Origin: Flavobacterium sp. 140616W15 | GTDB taxonomy: Bacteria > Bacteroidota > Bacteroidia > Flavobacteriales > Flavobacteriaceae | Length of the DNA: 64,000 nt | Reading direction: 5' to 3' | NCBI RefSeq assembly: GCF_003668995.1 | Contig: NZ_CP033068.1 | Location: 4,836,001 to 4,900,000 of the forward strand | In this document: one piece after another, positions 54,813 through 61,890 of the stretch | Numbering within the stretch: position 1 is the first letter of the stretch | How the letters are laid out: every line of letters starts with the position of its first letter | Notes under the pieces: model-generated | Database searches by the model: none | Seen by the model: the letters and a program-made list of their open reading frames with translations, nothing else | Told to the model about the DNA's origin: nothing | Program-made: the position numbers and the translations under genes

Positions 54813-55262
54813 ATGAGTTTACAAACAACAATCATGGACGAAATTAAAAACGCCATGAGAGCAAAAGATACTGTAGCGTTAGAAGCTTTAAGAGCTATTA
54901 AATCAGAAATGTTATTGGCAGCTACAGCTTCTGGAACAAAAGAAGAATTAACAGAAGACGACGAAATTAAGTTACTTCAAAGACTCGTGAAAACTCGTAA
55001 AGAAAGCGCTAGAATTTTTACAGAACAAAACCGTCCTGATTTAGCTGAGCCAGAATTAGCACAAGTAGCTGTAATCGAAAAATTCTTACCAGCACAATTG
55101 AGCGAAGAAGAAATTGAAGCTGTAATTGCTAAAATTATTGCTGAAACTGGAGCTTCTGGAATTGCATCAATGGGGAAAGTTATGGGGTTAGCTTCTGCAC
55201 AATTAGGCGGAACTGCTGAAGGAAAAACTATCTCTGCAATCGTAAAAAAATTATTAGTATAA
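54813..55262 (+). CDS. yqeY: GatB/YqeY domain-containing protein
   Basis: This 149-residue helical protein has the YqeY layout: 'MDEIKNAMRAKDTVALEALRAIKSEM', 'DDEIKLLQRLVKTRKESARIF' and 'GKVMGLASAQLGGTAEGKTIS'. It resembles the tRNA-binding tail of GatB; its role is uncertain. I use the ATG at 54813, giving the usual 'MSLQTTIMDEIKNAM' start, instead of an in-frame GTG 57 bp upstream. It follows ftsZ but has its own transcription region. Confidence 0.88.
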   Translation: MSLQTTIMDEIKNAMRAKDTVALEALRAIKSEMLLAATASGTKEELTEDDEIKLLQRLVKTRKESARIFTEQNRPDLAEPELAQVAVIEKFLPAQLSEEEIEAVIAKIIAETGASGIASMGKVMGLASAQLGGTAEGKTISAIVKKLLV

Positions 55263-55273
55263 AAAATAGATTG

Positions 55274-55309
55274 TAGCATTTTGATTTTAGGTTTAAAATC
55301 GGAATGCTA
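55274..55309 (+). terminator. Stem-loop between yqeY and tRNA-Arg
   Basis: TAGCATTTTGATTTTA pairs with TAAAATCGGAATGCTA through 14 Watson-Crick and two G-U pairs, loop GGTT. No T-tract follows, so it may be a processing or weak termination signal. Confidence 0.5.
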
Positions 55310-55319
55310 TAATTAAAAT

Positions 55320-55393
55320 GACTGCGTAGTTCAACTGGATAGAATATCAGATTTCGACTCTGAGGGTTGTAGGTTCGAACCCTACCGTGGTCA
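55320..55393 (+). tRNA. tRNA-Arg(TCG)
   Basis: This 74-nt cloverleaf has acceptor arms GACTGCG/CGTGGTC (two G-U pairs), D-arm GTTCAACTGGATAGAAT, anticodon stem TCAGA/TCTGA with loop TTTCGAC (anticodon TCG, CGA codons) and T-arm GTAGG-TTCGAAC-CCTAC. CCA is not encoded. Eroded copies of its 3' end recur at 57546 and 59083, marking it as an insertion hotspot. Confidence 0.9.
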
Positions 55394-55530
55394 CTATAAA
55401 AAATGAAAACCTGCAAAGTGTATATTTTGCAGGCTTTTTTATGGTTCGAAAATTTAGATGATCTTTTCTCTAGTTTTGAAAATGCCTATATTTTAAGGGA
55501 ATTTTGGTTCGAAGCCCATCATGGATCTGT
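55372..55530 (+). repeat. Direct repeat, left copy: tRNA-Arg 3' end plus flank
   Basis: The T-arm of tRNA-Arg and the following ~137 bp are repeated imperfectly at 57546-57708. The stretch from TCACTATAAAAAATGAAA through the terminator is almost exact; a later stretch around GGTTCGAA..CCCATCAT is partly matched. Confidence 0.75.
55410..55440 (+). terminator. Terminator of tRNA-Arg
   Basis: CCTGCAAA pairs with TTTGCAGG around ~8 nt, followed by C and six T. The same hairpin recurs at 57586-57619. Confidence 0.8.
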
Positions 55531-55623
55531 TAAGTTTACAATTCTCGTTCTGGTTTTAAAATTAAGTTTTAGTTCCAACTTGAACGCTATGTTAAGTTCG
55601 CACATCTAGTTTTTAGCTTGTCC

Positions 55624-55757
55624 ATAACGTTCGTTTGGTGCTATAAGAGGTTGGGGAATAAACTGAAAGATTTCTCTTTAAACACAAATTTCCCAAGTAC
55701 AAAACCATTTTTAAATTAAGCCCCCCCAATCTCTTGTAATGGCTGTTGGCGGTTCGG
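55624..55757. repeat. Imperfect palindromic repeat, copy A
   Basis: This ~134-bp unit begins ATAACGTTC and ends GTTGGCGGTTCGG. Its inner arms AAGAGGTTGGGG and CCCCAATCTCTT pair. It shares the core 'CAAATTTCCCAAGTACAAAACCAT' (with changes) with copies B and C, and lies directly after the stop of the gene at 55760. Confidence 0.65.
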
Positions 55758-55759
55758 TT

Positions 55760-56206
55760 TTATTTTTTATTCATCAGTTTCTCAGTTTCAGAATTATAAA
55801 GTTCTTTCCCTTTAGTGATTTCTTTTGCGTCTATAAAGTCATCAATACTTATATAAATTAGATTATTATCGTCTTCCAAGTTTTCATTTTTCTTTTCAGC
55901 TAATTCAACACTTCCTTTTCCTTCAATTAAAAACAAATATATTTTCTTCTCAAAGTTTACTTTAGCAAGTTCAACTATTCGTTTGTAAATTATTGCATTG
56001 ATTTCTGGATAACTTATTCCTCGAAAATATTTTTTAATAGAGCATAATTCTTTGGTTGGAAAAAAAGGATAAACGTCTGACCTTTCTAATTTGCTTAAAT
56101 TTTCGCTACAATATTCATAATACTTATATTGAATTGTCCCTTTCGGAATTTGCCCAAATGAAAGGTTAGCAAAGTTAATTATAACAATGAGAATTAAATT
56201 TTTCAT
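55760..56206 (-). CDS. Exported hypothetical protein in the accessory region
   Basis: This 148-residue protein has a signal peptide ('LIVIINFANLSFGQ'). The mature part is mixed alpha/beta, with 'GTIQYKYYEYCSENLSKLE' and 'EINAIIYKRIVELAKVNFEKKIYLFLIEGKGSVELAE'. I do not recognise a family; a TonB-like energy-transducer C-domain is conceivable but unproven. It is bounded by palindromic repeats A (55624-55757) and B (56245-56381). Confidence 0.6.
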   Translation of the reverse strand: MKNLILIVIINFANLSFGQIPKGTIQYKYYEYCSENLSKLERSDVYPFFPTKELCSIKKYFRGISYPEINAIIYKRIVELAKVNFEKKIYLFLIEGKGSVELAEKKNENLEDDNNLIYISIDDFIDAKEITKGKELYNSETEKLMNKK

Positions 56207-56244
56207 TTCTAATGTTCTTCTTTTTTAAGTTCTCGCAAACTGAT

Positions 56245-56381
56245 TGCTAACGTTCTGGTAATAAGGTAAGTTTGGGATTAAATTAAGCCCATTCTTCGGA
56301 TTCGCCAAATCATCCCAAATACAAGACCATCTTTCCATCAAGCCTATTACCCAAATCCGTTGTAGTTACTGTTAGCATGCG
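56245..56381. repeat. Imperfect palindromic repeat, copy B
   Basis: This ~137-bp unit has TGCTAAC at one end and GTTAGCA at the other, with GGTAATAAGG opposite CCTATTACC inside. Its core 'CCCAAATACAAGACCATC' matches copies A and C. It lies between two minus-strand genes. Confidence 0.65.
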
Positions 56382-56384
56382 TTT

Positions 56385-57182
56385 TTATTTTAAATATATT
56401 GTGATGTCATTTTTGGAGTTTACATTAATGTTTTTGATTTTAGCTGGAATCCATTTTGTTTTTTCAATTAGAGGAAAAGCTATTTTTTTTAAATATTCCC
56501 AATGCTTTTTGTTATAACCACTTTCTTTGGTTTTGTAATCGAAGAACTCAATATGAGAATCATGTATTTTTGCATTCCCATTTCTATCAATATCTAGATA
56601 AACTTGCAGAAATGCTAGAGAATTCGGATTGTTAGAATATCTATAATTCTTTGGGTAAATTACTTTAGAATCGAATGCTTTCTGCAAACCTGAATGATTG
56701 ATTTCATCATAATGTGTATCGCCTGGAAATAATGCTGGTTTGTCCCATGAACCTGCCATGCTACCGTTATAATATAATTCATCAAGATTTTTTAAGATAT
56801 GGAGACTGTCAGAAATAAATAGGAGAGAATCTATAAATTTTTCCCCGAATTTCTCATCTATTTTTTCTTGCATAAGTTCACAATAGCAATGATAATTTAC
56901 TTTTTCATCGACTAAGCATGGTGAAGATTCATTTCTAAATTCTATGTTATACAACTTTAAAATACTGTCCATTTCTTTTTGTGCTCGAAGAGGAAAGTGG
57001 GTAGGTGCTCCTGTGTAATTACAATAAATAATTTTATTGTTTTTTAAGTCTTTTTTTGCGTCCTCTAGTTCTTTAATACAGATAGTATCTTTTGGATTAA
57101 CTGAATCTACAACGGATTTCTTCTTGTTTGAATTACAGGACATTAATGTAATCAGTAAAAAGAGAAGGTGCCATTTTTTCAT
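56385..57182 (-). CDS. Lipoprotein of unknown function in the accessory region
   Basis: This 265-residue protein, read from the ATG at 57182, has a lipoprotein signal ('LLFLLITLMSCNSNKKK'). An upstream in-frame ATG (57269) would run through repeat C and is rejected. The C-terminal ~110 residues resemble a TonB-C-like module: 'GLQKAFDSKVIYPKNYRYSN', 'VYLDIDRNGNAKIHDSHIEFF', 'PLIEKTKWIPAKIKNINVNS'. It is flanked by 10-bp inverted ends GTTAGCATGC (56371) and GCATGCTAAC (57204). Confidence 0.65.
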   Translation of the reverse strand: MKKWHLLFLLITLMSCNSNKKKSVVDSVNPKDTICIKELEDAKKDLKNNKIIYCNYTGAPTHFPLRAQKEMDSILKLYNIEFRNESSPCLVDEKVNYHCYCELMQEKIDEKFGEKFIDSLLFISDSLHILKNLDELYYNGSMAGSWDKPALFPGDTHYDEINHSGLQKAFDSKVIYPKNYRYSNNPNSLAFLQVYLDIDRNGNAKIHDSHIEFFDYKTKESGYNKKHWEYLKKIAFPLIEKTKWIPAKIKNINVNSKNDITIYLK

Positions 57183-57203
57183 TTGTTTCTGTTTTGCTAA
57201 AAT

Positions 57204-57316
57204 GCATGCTAACGTTCTGGCGCTTGTCGAGGTTGGGGAATGAAGATGTGGGATTTTTCGGTTAAACACAAATTTTCCAAATACAAAACCATCTTTGAAT
57301 TTAGCCTAAATTAGTT
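57204..57316. repeat. Palindromic repeat, copy C (truncated)
   Basis: It begins GCATGCTAACGTTCTGG, contains GAGGTTGGGGAA and 'CCAAATACAAAACCATC' as in copies A and B, but lacks the closing arm after 'TTTAGCC'. Confidence 0.6.
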
Positions 57317-57545
57317 CGCTATGTATGACAATTGTCAGTATTATTTATTTTCAAAAATAGGATTTTTATTTCATAAACCTTCAATTGGATTTTTTATTTA
57401 TTGAATACTTTTCGTACTGACATGAGTGAAAATTTTGACGGTCTTGACACTTTAAAATTAGCAAGGACGCAATTAGAAAGTAGACGTATAAAACTCAAAT
57501 TACAATACTAGACATTATTCAAAATTTTTAGATCTTCTAATAAAA
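57317..57545. other. Gene-free stretch, part of a second degenerate repeat
   Basis: No gene is seen. The segment resembles ~58,920-59,080 in order and in short blocks (TTTTTATT..TGAATA.TTT.CGTACT, then ATCTTCTA..AAAAGG), ending in both cases with an eroded tRNA 3' end. Confidence 0.5.
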
Positions 57546-57708
57546 GGTTCGAATTCTGTACCGTCAAGGTCACTATAAAAAATGAAAGCCTGCAAAGTGT
57601 ATATTTTGCAGGCTTTTTTATGGTTCGAAAATTTTTACGATTTTCTTTTAGTTTTAAAGATGTCAATATTTAAAGGAGATTTTGGTTCGAACCCCATCAT
57701 GAGTCTGT
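57546..57708 (+). repeat. Direct repeat, right copy: eroded tRNA-Arg 3' end plus flank
   Basis: GGTTCGAATTCTGTACCGTCAAGGTCAC resembles the T-arm and acceptor of tRNA-Arg with changes. It is followed by an almost exact copy of the tRNA terminator region (57570-57620) and further similarity up to ~57708. There is no 5' half of a tRNA. Confidence 0.75.
57586..57619 (+). terminator. Duplicate of the tRNA-Arg terminator
   Basis: AGCCTGCAAA pairs with TTTGCAGGCT and is followed by T6; it is a near copy of 55410-55440. Confidence 0.75.
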
Positions 57709-57795
57709 AAAGCTTTATGATTTTTTTACGCTATAAGGTTATTAAGGTTTGCTTTCCAGTCTATTGCCAAAATTCGTTCTGTTACCAGTTTTTCG

Positions 57796-58182
57796 TTAGT
57801 CATCACAGTCATAAAAAACCTGTTTGTACTTTCGCATTGCCTTGCGTCTTATTTTCTTAATTACTCTAACAGCTTTTTTAGTGTAGTAATATAATCCAGT
57901 ATCTTTGAATAGATGGGTTGTATAGCAATTTTTTTCAGTTACTGTAATTTCAATTGGTCTTTGTAAATAAGAAGATATAACTAAAACGTCATCCAATTTT
58001 GCCTCTATAATAAATTTGCCATTTGCATCTGTAAACGTTTTCAAATCTGTTCCTTTCACACTAACGTCAACTTGGGCTGGAATTAAATAATCTTCAAAAA
58101 CAAACCCCCTAATCATTTTATTAGATTCCTGCGCGAAAGAAAAAGTAGTAAAAAGTAATAGCAAAAAAAATATTTTATTCAT
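57796..58182 (-). CDS. Small exported carboxypeptidase-regulatory-like protein
   Basis: This 128-residue protein has a signal peptide ('LLLLFTTFSFAQ') and a single regulatory-like beta-sandwich: 'IRGFVFEDYLIPAQVDVSVKGTDLKTFTDANGKFIIEAKLDDVLVISS'. A basic tail ('VRVIKKIRRKAMRKYK') follows. The fold is the same as in the three tandem paralogues at 13-15 kb but the sequence is distinct. It lies 18 bp downstream of the 58201 gene, so they are probably co-transcribed. Confidence 0.72.
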   Translation of the reverse strand: MNKIFFLLLLFTTFSFAQESNKMIRGFVFEDYLIPAQVDVSVKGTDLKTFTDANGKFIIEAKLDDVLVISSYLQRPIEITVTEKNCYTTHLFKDTGLYYYTKKAVRVIKKIRRKAMRKYKQVFYDCDD

Positions 58183-58200
58183 AATGTGGCGTTTCTTTTA

Positions 58201-58797
58201 TCAATAATTTGTTGAAGCAAGTTTCCATTTACTGTTTTCTAGCAAAAAAGTTAGGTGCAATACAGATGAATTTTTTAAATAATCTATAAAAACAACTTCT
58301 ACTTTGTCAGACGTTATTGAATCAAAATTTAAAATAAAAACCTTTTTTTTCTTTGATTTTAAACCATCAATAGCTTTACCATTTACAACCATAGAATCGC
58401 TATCGTTAGGATATTGTTCATTCGAAAAGGTCACAATTTCTGTTAGTATAATTTTGTGAGTTTCTTCCAAAGGTTTAACAAAGAGATTGTTATCATATAT
58501 GACATCTCTATGTGTAATTTTGTAATATTTATTTTTTAGATTGTCTACATAATTTTCTTTAATCCCAGTTCCACATTCTATATTATATGTTCTTCTTTTC
58601 GCCAGAAATATAGTATCGTCTGAGATAAATCTATTTTTAAATGCTATTAGAATTTGATTTCCTAATTCTTGCTGATTTTCAATTGGTTTCTGTTTAAATA
58701 GAAAAGAATTACTAGGAGTAATTAATAAAACTATTAATATAATAAAAAATAAAAATGTTATTACTATAACAATTCTTCTATACGTACTTTTTCTCAT
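58201..58797 (-). CDS. Membrane-anchored hypothetical protein
   Basis: This 198-residue protein has a basic N-terminus and one hydrophobic helix ('IVIVITFLFFIILIVLLIT', about 9-27). A ~165-residue extracytoplasmic part of mixed strands and helices follows ('KVEVVFIDYLKNSSVLHLTFLLENSKWKLAS' at the end, NTF2-like in flavour). I do not recognise a family with certainty. It precedes the small regulatory-like gene on the same strand. Confidence 0.6.
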   Translation of the reverse strand: MRKSTYRRIVIVITFLFFIILIVLLITPSNSFLFKQKPIENQQELGNQILIAFKNRFISDDTIFLAKRRTYNIECGTGIKENYVDNLKNKYYKITHRDVIYDNNLFVKPLEETHKIILTEIVTFSNEQYPNDSDSMVVNGKAIDGLKSKKKKVFILNFDSITSDKVEVVFIDYLKNSSVLHLTFLLENSKWKLASTNY

Positions 58798-59082
58798 AGT
58801 TTGATGTTTCCTTTACTCTTTTTAGAGTTGTAAAAATAGTACAAAATTTATGTATATAACTGTCTAGCTTATCTGTTCTAAATTAAGTGGCAATTATCGA
58901 TAAATGCCAAAGTTTTTTATTTTAAGAATCGGGTTTTTATTAAAAACATCGAATACATTTTTTATTCGCTGAATATTTTACGTACTAGAATAAATGTAAT
59001 TTTATTAGTCTTGTTGCTTTGAATGAATTAGAAGGAATTCAACTTTAAACATCATTTAAAATTTTCAAATCTTCTAGCAAAA
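58798..59082. other. Gene-free stretch with degenerate repeat blocks
   Basis: No gene is seen. Its last ~160 bp resemble 57,370-57,545 in block order (see that entry). Confidence 0.45.
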
Positions 59083-59110
59083 GGGTCGAATTTTGTACTA
59101 AGGAGGTCAC
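59083..59110 (+). repeat. Second eroded tRNA 3'-end remnant
   Basis: GGGTCGAATTTTGTACTAAGGAGGTCAC aligns with 57546-57573 and more weakly with the T-arm/acceptor of tRNA-Arg. A strong terminator follows at once, as after the intact tRNA. Confidence 0.6.
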
Positions 59111-59112
59111 TT

Positions 59113-59153
59113 AATGGGACAAAGAAGAATTTTTCTTCTTTGTCCCATTTTTA
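59113..59153 (+). terminator. Strong hairpin with T-tract after the tRNA remnant
   Basis: AATGGGACAAAGAAGAA and its perfect 17-bp complement with a 3-nt T loop and following T-run. No gene precedes it on this strand except the tRNA remnant. Confidence 0.85.
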
Positions 59154-59211
59154 TTTACCTTTATGGTTCTGTTTATGAGGTGAATAAAATTAATTCTGTT
59201 TAGCAATTACA

Positions 59212-59739
59212 ATGAAATTATCTAAAGAAGAAAAAAAGTTTTGGCAACGCCATTTTCGTATTGACAAAGCAGAAAATATCCCTTCAAAATTGAATATCTT
59301 TAAAGAGGTTGATTCTGATTGTGATGATGAGTTTTTCTATTTTTTAAGTTTAAGAATTGCATCCATAACAGAAATTCATCTTAAAGAATCTCAAATTACG
59401 GATGAAGGAGTGAAATACATTAGTATTTTTAAAGGGCTAACGACTCTTTATTTAAGAAAACATGATGAAATTACTAAGACAAGTATTTCTTATTTTAATC
59501 AAATGATGGATTTGAGAAGTTTGAACATAACTAAAACAAGTATTACCCTATCTGATTTATGTGAAAACTTAAATAACCAAACTCTTAGAGAAATCTTTTT
59601 AAGTTCAGAAGATACAAAAGAGAACATACTCGAAAAAGGTTTTATTATGAAAGAACGTATGCCAGAATGTAACATTTATTTGAATACTTCTTTTACTACT
59701 GATGTATTTGATAATCCTATTAAACCTATTTTTGATTAA
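59212..59739 (+). CDS. Leucine-rich-repeat-like cytoplasmic protein
   Basis: This 175-residue protein has no signal peptide. A helical N-terminal part ('KLSKEEKKFWQRHFRIDKAE') precedes about three LRR-like turns: 'ITEIHLKESQITDEGVKYI', 'LTTLYLRKHDEITKTSISYF' and 'LRSLNITKTSITLSDL'. Such proteins usually mediate protein contacts; its partner is unknown. It is the only plus-strand gene in the accessory patch after yqeY. Confidence 0.65.
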   Translation: MKLSKEEKKFWQRHFRIDKAENIPSKLNIFKEVDSDCDDEFFYFLSLRIASITEIHLKESQITDEGVKYISIFKGLTTLYLRKHDEITKTSISYFNQMMDLRSLNITKTSITLSDLCENLNNQTLREIFLSSEDTKENILEKGFIMKERMPECNIYLNTSFTTDVFDNPIKPIFD

Positions 59740-59946
59740 AGAAATACTACTAACTGTTCTATTTAATAAAATGTAATTTAATATAGGCTTGCATTCGAAA
59801 GGGGGAGATTATTTAAAAAAAAACGTATTTATAACTTAAATATTAAAGGGAAAGTTTCTTCATATCCTATCTGACTACTGGGATTTTGCTTAAACGGTAT
59901 TCTACATCATCAACACTATTAATCCAATCTAGTTCATCTTTTTTAT
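59740..59946. other. Non-coding or degenerate stretch
   Basis: No intact gene is seen. Fragments of open frame on the minus strand ('DELDWINSVDDVEYRLSKIP') continue from the beta-lactamase remnant only if further frameshifts are allowed, so this looks like decayed coding sequence. Confidence 0.4.
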
Positions 59947-60254
59947 CTAAAGAAATATAAAGTATTTTTTTGTTTCTAATACAATTATCAGATTGATGAT
60001 TTTAAATGTAGATGATGTAACGTTTCTTTTCTTGTGTTAATTGTATCAGATAGAATCCATGTGTGGTTGTTATTGTCGTAGATAGCAATCGCCCCTTCTA
60101 CATTGCAATTGTCAAAGTATTTTTTAAAATCTTTCCGAATCAAAACCTTTTCATTGCTTGATGTAATTAAAGAGTTGTCTCTTTTCTTGTTTGAGGAACA
60201 GGAAAAAAGAAGTTCGATAAATACAAATGCAAAGAATAATTGTTTTAATTTCAT
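59947..60254 (-). pseudogene. Class D (OXA-like) beta-lactamase remnant
   Basis: Read from the ATG at 60254, the protein has a lipoprotein-like signal ('FVFIELLFSCSSNKK') and then 'VLIRKDFKKYFDNCNVEGAIAIYDNNNHTW', matching the N-terminal part of class D beta-lactamases. Just before the active site the frame breaks at 'KETL'. In the -1 frame the expected 'SSTFKIINLIIVLET' with the Ser-x-x-Lys motif follows, then a stop at 59947. Everything downstream of the first helix is missing, so it cannot be functional. An upstream ATG (60308) only adds residues before the signal. Confidence 0.65.
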
Positions 60255-60560
60255 TTTGTAGCTGTTGTAAGTTATAATCAAAAGCTTCAGCAGAGCGAAA
60301 TGTGTCATTATGCTCTATGCCACCCCGATGGGGTTTCTTTTCAAAAAACAAAAATTCTACAAATTAGGATGTCCCGTTGGGACTGGTTTTATTTGTATGA
60401 CTTAAAAAGGTTTGCCACAAATTACGCGGTTCTACACTAATTTTTATGTCAATTGAATATAGTGAATATTCTGATTTGTGAAAATCTGTGCAATTACTTC
60501 GTCTGTTCCCTTCGGTCGGGTCATGGCGTCCCAAAAAAATAAAAAAGCTTTTTGTTGGTT
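60255..60560. other. Non-coding stretch with two short GC-rich hairpins
   Basis: No gene is seen. ACCCCGATGGGGT (60322-60334) and GTCCCGTTGGGAC (60371-60383) are compact palindromes standing out from the AT-rich background; a third GC-rich patch (CCCTTCGGTCGGG) lies near 60509. Confidence 0.5.
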
Positions 60561-61832
60561 TTATACTTTAAAAATTAGTTTCTTTTTATAGAAAACCCAA
60601 AGTATAAGAGACCAAAAAATGGCATATGATATGGCATAAGCTAATGACGAATTTAACGGATTTTCAAAACAAGGTACAATTCCAAATTTATAAATTAAGG
60701 TTTGAAGATTGATTTGTTCTGTAGTTATTTCTGGGTTTTGTACTTTAATTGAGCTTAAAACTCTTGGAATTATTCCTGAAAAGAAAAATACAATCATTGG
60801 ATTTACTCCCCATATTAAAAACAGCTTCGTCCATTTTTTGTAGTTTGCCACATCTATAATGTAGTACAATATTGTTAAACATACAGTTGCTATACCAGCG
60901 GTATATAAAACGTAAGAGCTAGACCACAATGATTTGTTTATTGGAAATATAATGTTACAAAGTAAACCAGTAATCACTAGAAGAATTCCTGTAATTGCTA
61001 ATTTTTTTACAATTTCAATTTTAGGAATTTGTAGGTTTAGTATTTGTCCTATAAACATTCCTAGAATTCCTGTACCTATGGCTGGTAAAGTACTCAAAAT
61101 CCCTTCAGGATCCCAAGTTTTAGAGGCACTCCATAAATGTCCATTTAGTACTAAATTGTCTAACCAAGCAGCTAGATTTGTTCCTTTTTCAAAATTAGGA
61201 GCACCAAATCCTGGAACTGGTACAAAAGCCATTAGGATCCAATAGCCTAATAATATTGTAGCTACAACTAGAAGTTGTGTTTTTAGATTTGTTTTTAAAT
61301 ATAATAGGGATGTAAAGAAATATACAATTCCTATTCGTTGTAAAACACCGGGGATTCTTACGTCCTGATAGGCCTCGATTTGGCTGTATGCTAAGAATAG
61401 TAATATGGCAAAGATTCCTAATACAAGATAGGTTTTAATCTTTAAAGTGAAATTTCCTAAGAGGGCATAAGCTACTCCAAAGGTTATTGCTAGTCTAAGT
61501 AGTAATAACGGAATTCCTTCTAATCCAAACAATTGAATTCTGCTGAAATAAGCCAAAAATAATCCTAAACAGAAAATTCGTAATGAACGAACCAAGATTT
61601 TATTAAAAACATTAAAGTCTAAATGCTTTGTAGGCATTGCAAATGGTATTGCTGTTCCCATTATAAAAACAAAAAAAGGAAAAACTAAATCGGTAGGGGT
61701 ACAACCATTCCATTCAGCGTGTTCTAATGGCGGATATATAGAGGCCCAGCTTCCTGGATTGTTAACTATTGTCATTAATAAAATAGTAAATCCTCTAAAT
61801 ACATCTAGCGATATTAAACGTTCTTTTGTCAT
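60561..61832 (-). CDS. NagX-like membrane acyltransferase (DUF5009/HGSNAT type)
   Basis: This 423-residue polytopic inner-membrane protein has about eleven hydrophobic helices. The family signature is at the N-terminus: 'RLISLDVFRGFTILLMTIVNNPGSW', then 'GCTPTDLVFPFFVFIMGTAIPF'. The family includes heparan-alpha-glucosaminide N-acetyltransferase relatives and the NagX proteins linked with amino-sugar uptake. Here it sits downstream of anmK and a GH3/beta-lactamase-like gene, so a role in peptidoglycan sugar recycling is likely (inference). Confidence 0.82.
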   Translation of the reverse strand: MTKERLISLDVFRGFTILLMTIVNNPGSWASIYPPLEHAEWNGCTPTDLVFPFFVFIMGTAIPFAMPTKHLDFNVFNKILVRSLRIFCLGLFLAYFSRIQLFGLEGIPLLLLRLAITFGVAYALLGNFTLKIKTYLVLGIFAILLFLAYSQIEAYQDVRIPGVLQRIGIVYFFTSLLYLKTNLKTQLLVVATILLGYWILMAFVPVPGFGAPNFEKGTNLAAWLDNLVLNGHLWSASKTWDPEGILSTLPAIGTGILGMFIGQILNLQIPKIEIVKKLAITGILLVITGLLCNIIFPINKSLWSSSYVLYTAGIATVCLTILYYIIDVANYKKWTKLFLIWGVNPMIVFFFSGIIPRVLSSIKVQNPEITTEQINLQTLIYKFGIVPCFENPLNSSLAYAISYAIFWSLILWVFYKKKLIFKV

Positions 61833-61890
61833 TGGTTTGTTTTTTTGGTTTCGTTATTTATTTAAATAAGGAATTTTTAAATGGTTTTCT

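Noticed and set aside
55403..55609. A 68-residue reading frame after tRNA-Arg
   Set aside because: It runs across the tRNA terminator and the direct repeat, has no family resemblance and is not conserved in frame in the second repeat copy.
55624..57316. A true integron cassette array
   Set aside because: No integrase is visible and the repeat ends do not match the RYYYAAC/GTTRRRY core well, so I keep only 'cassette-like'.
60322..60383. Riboswitch or terminator from the GC-rich palindromes
   Set aside because: The stems are only 4-6 bp, have no T-tract and no adjacent gene start; they look like short dispersed repeats.
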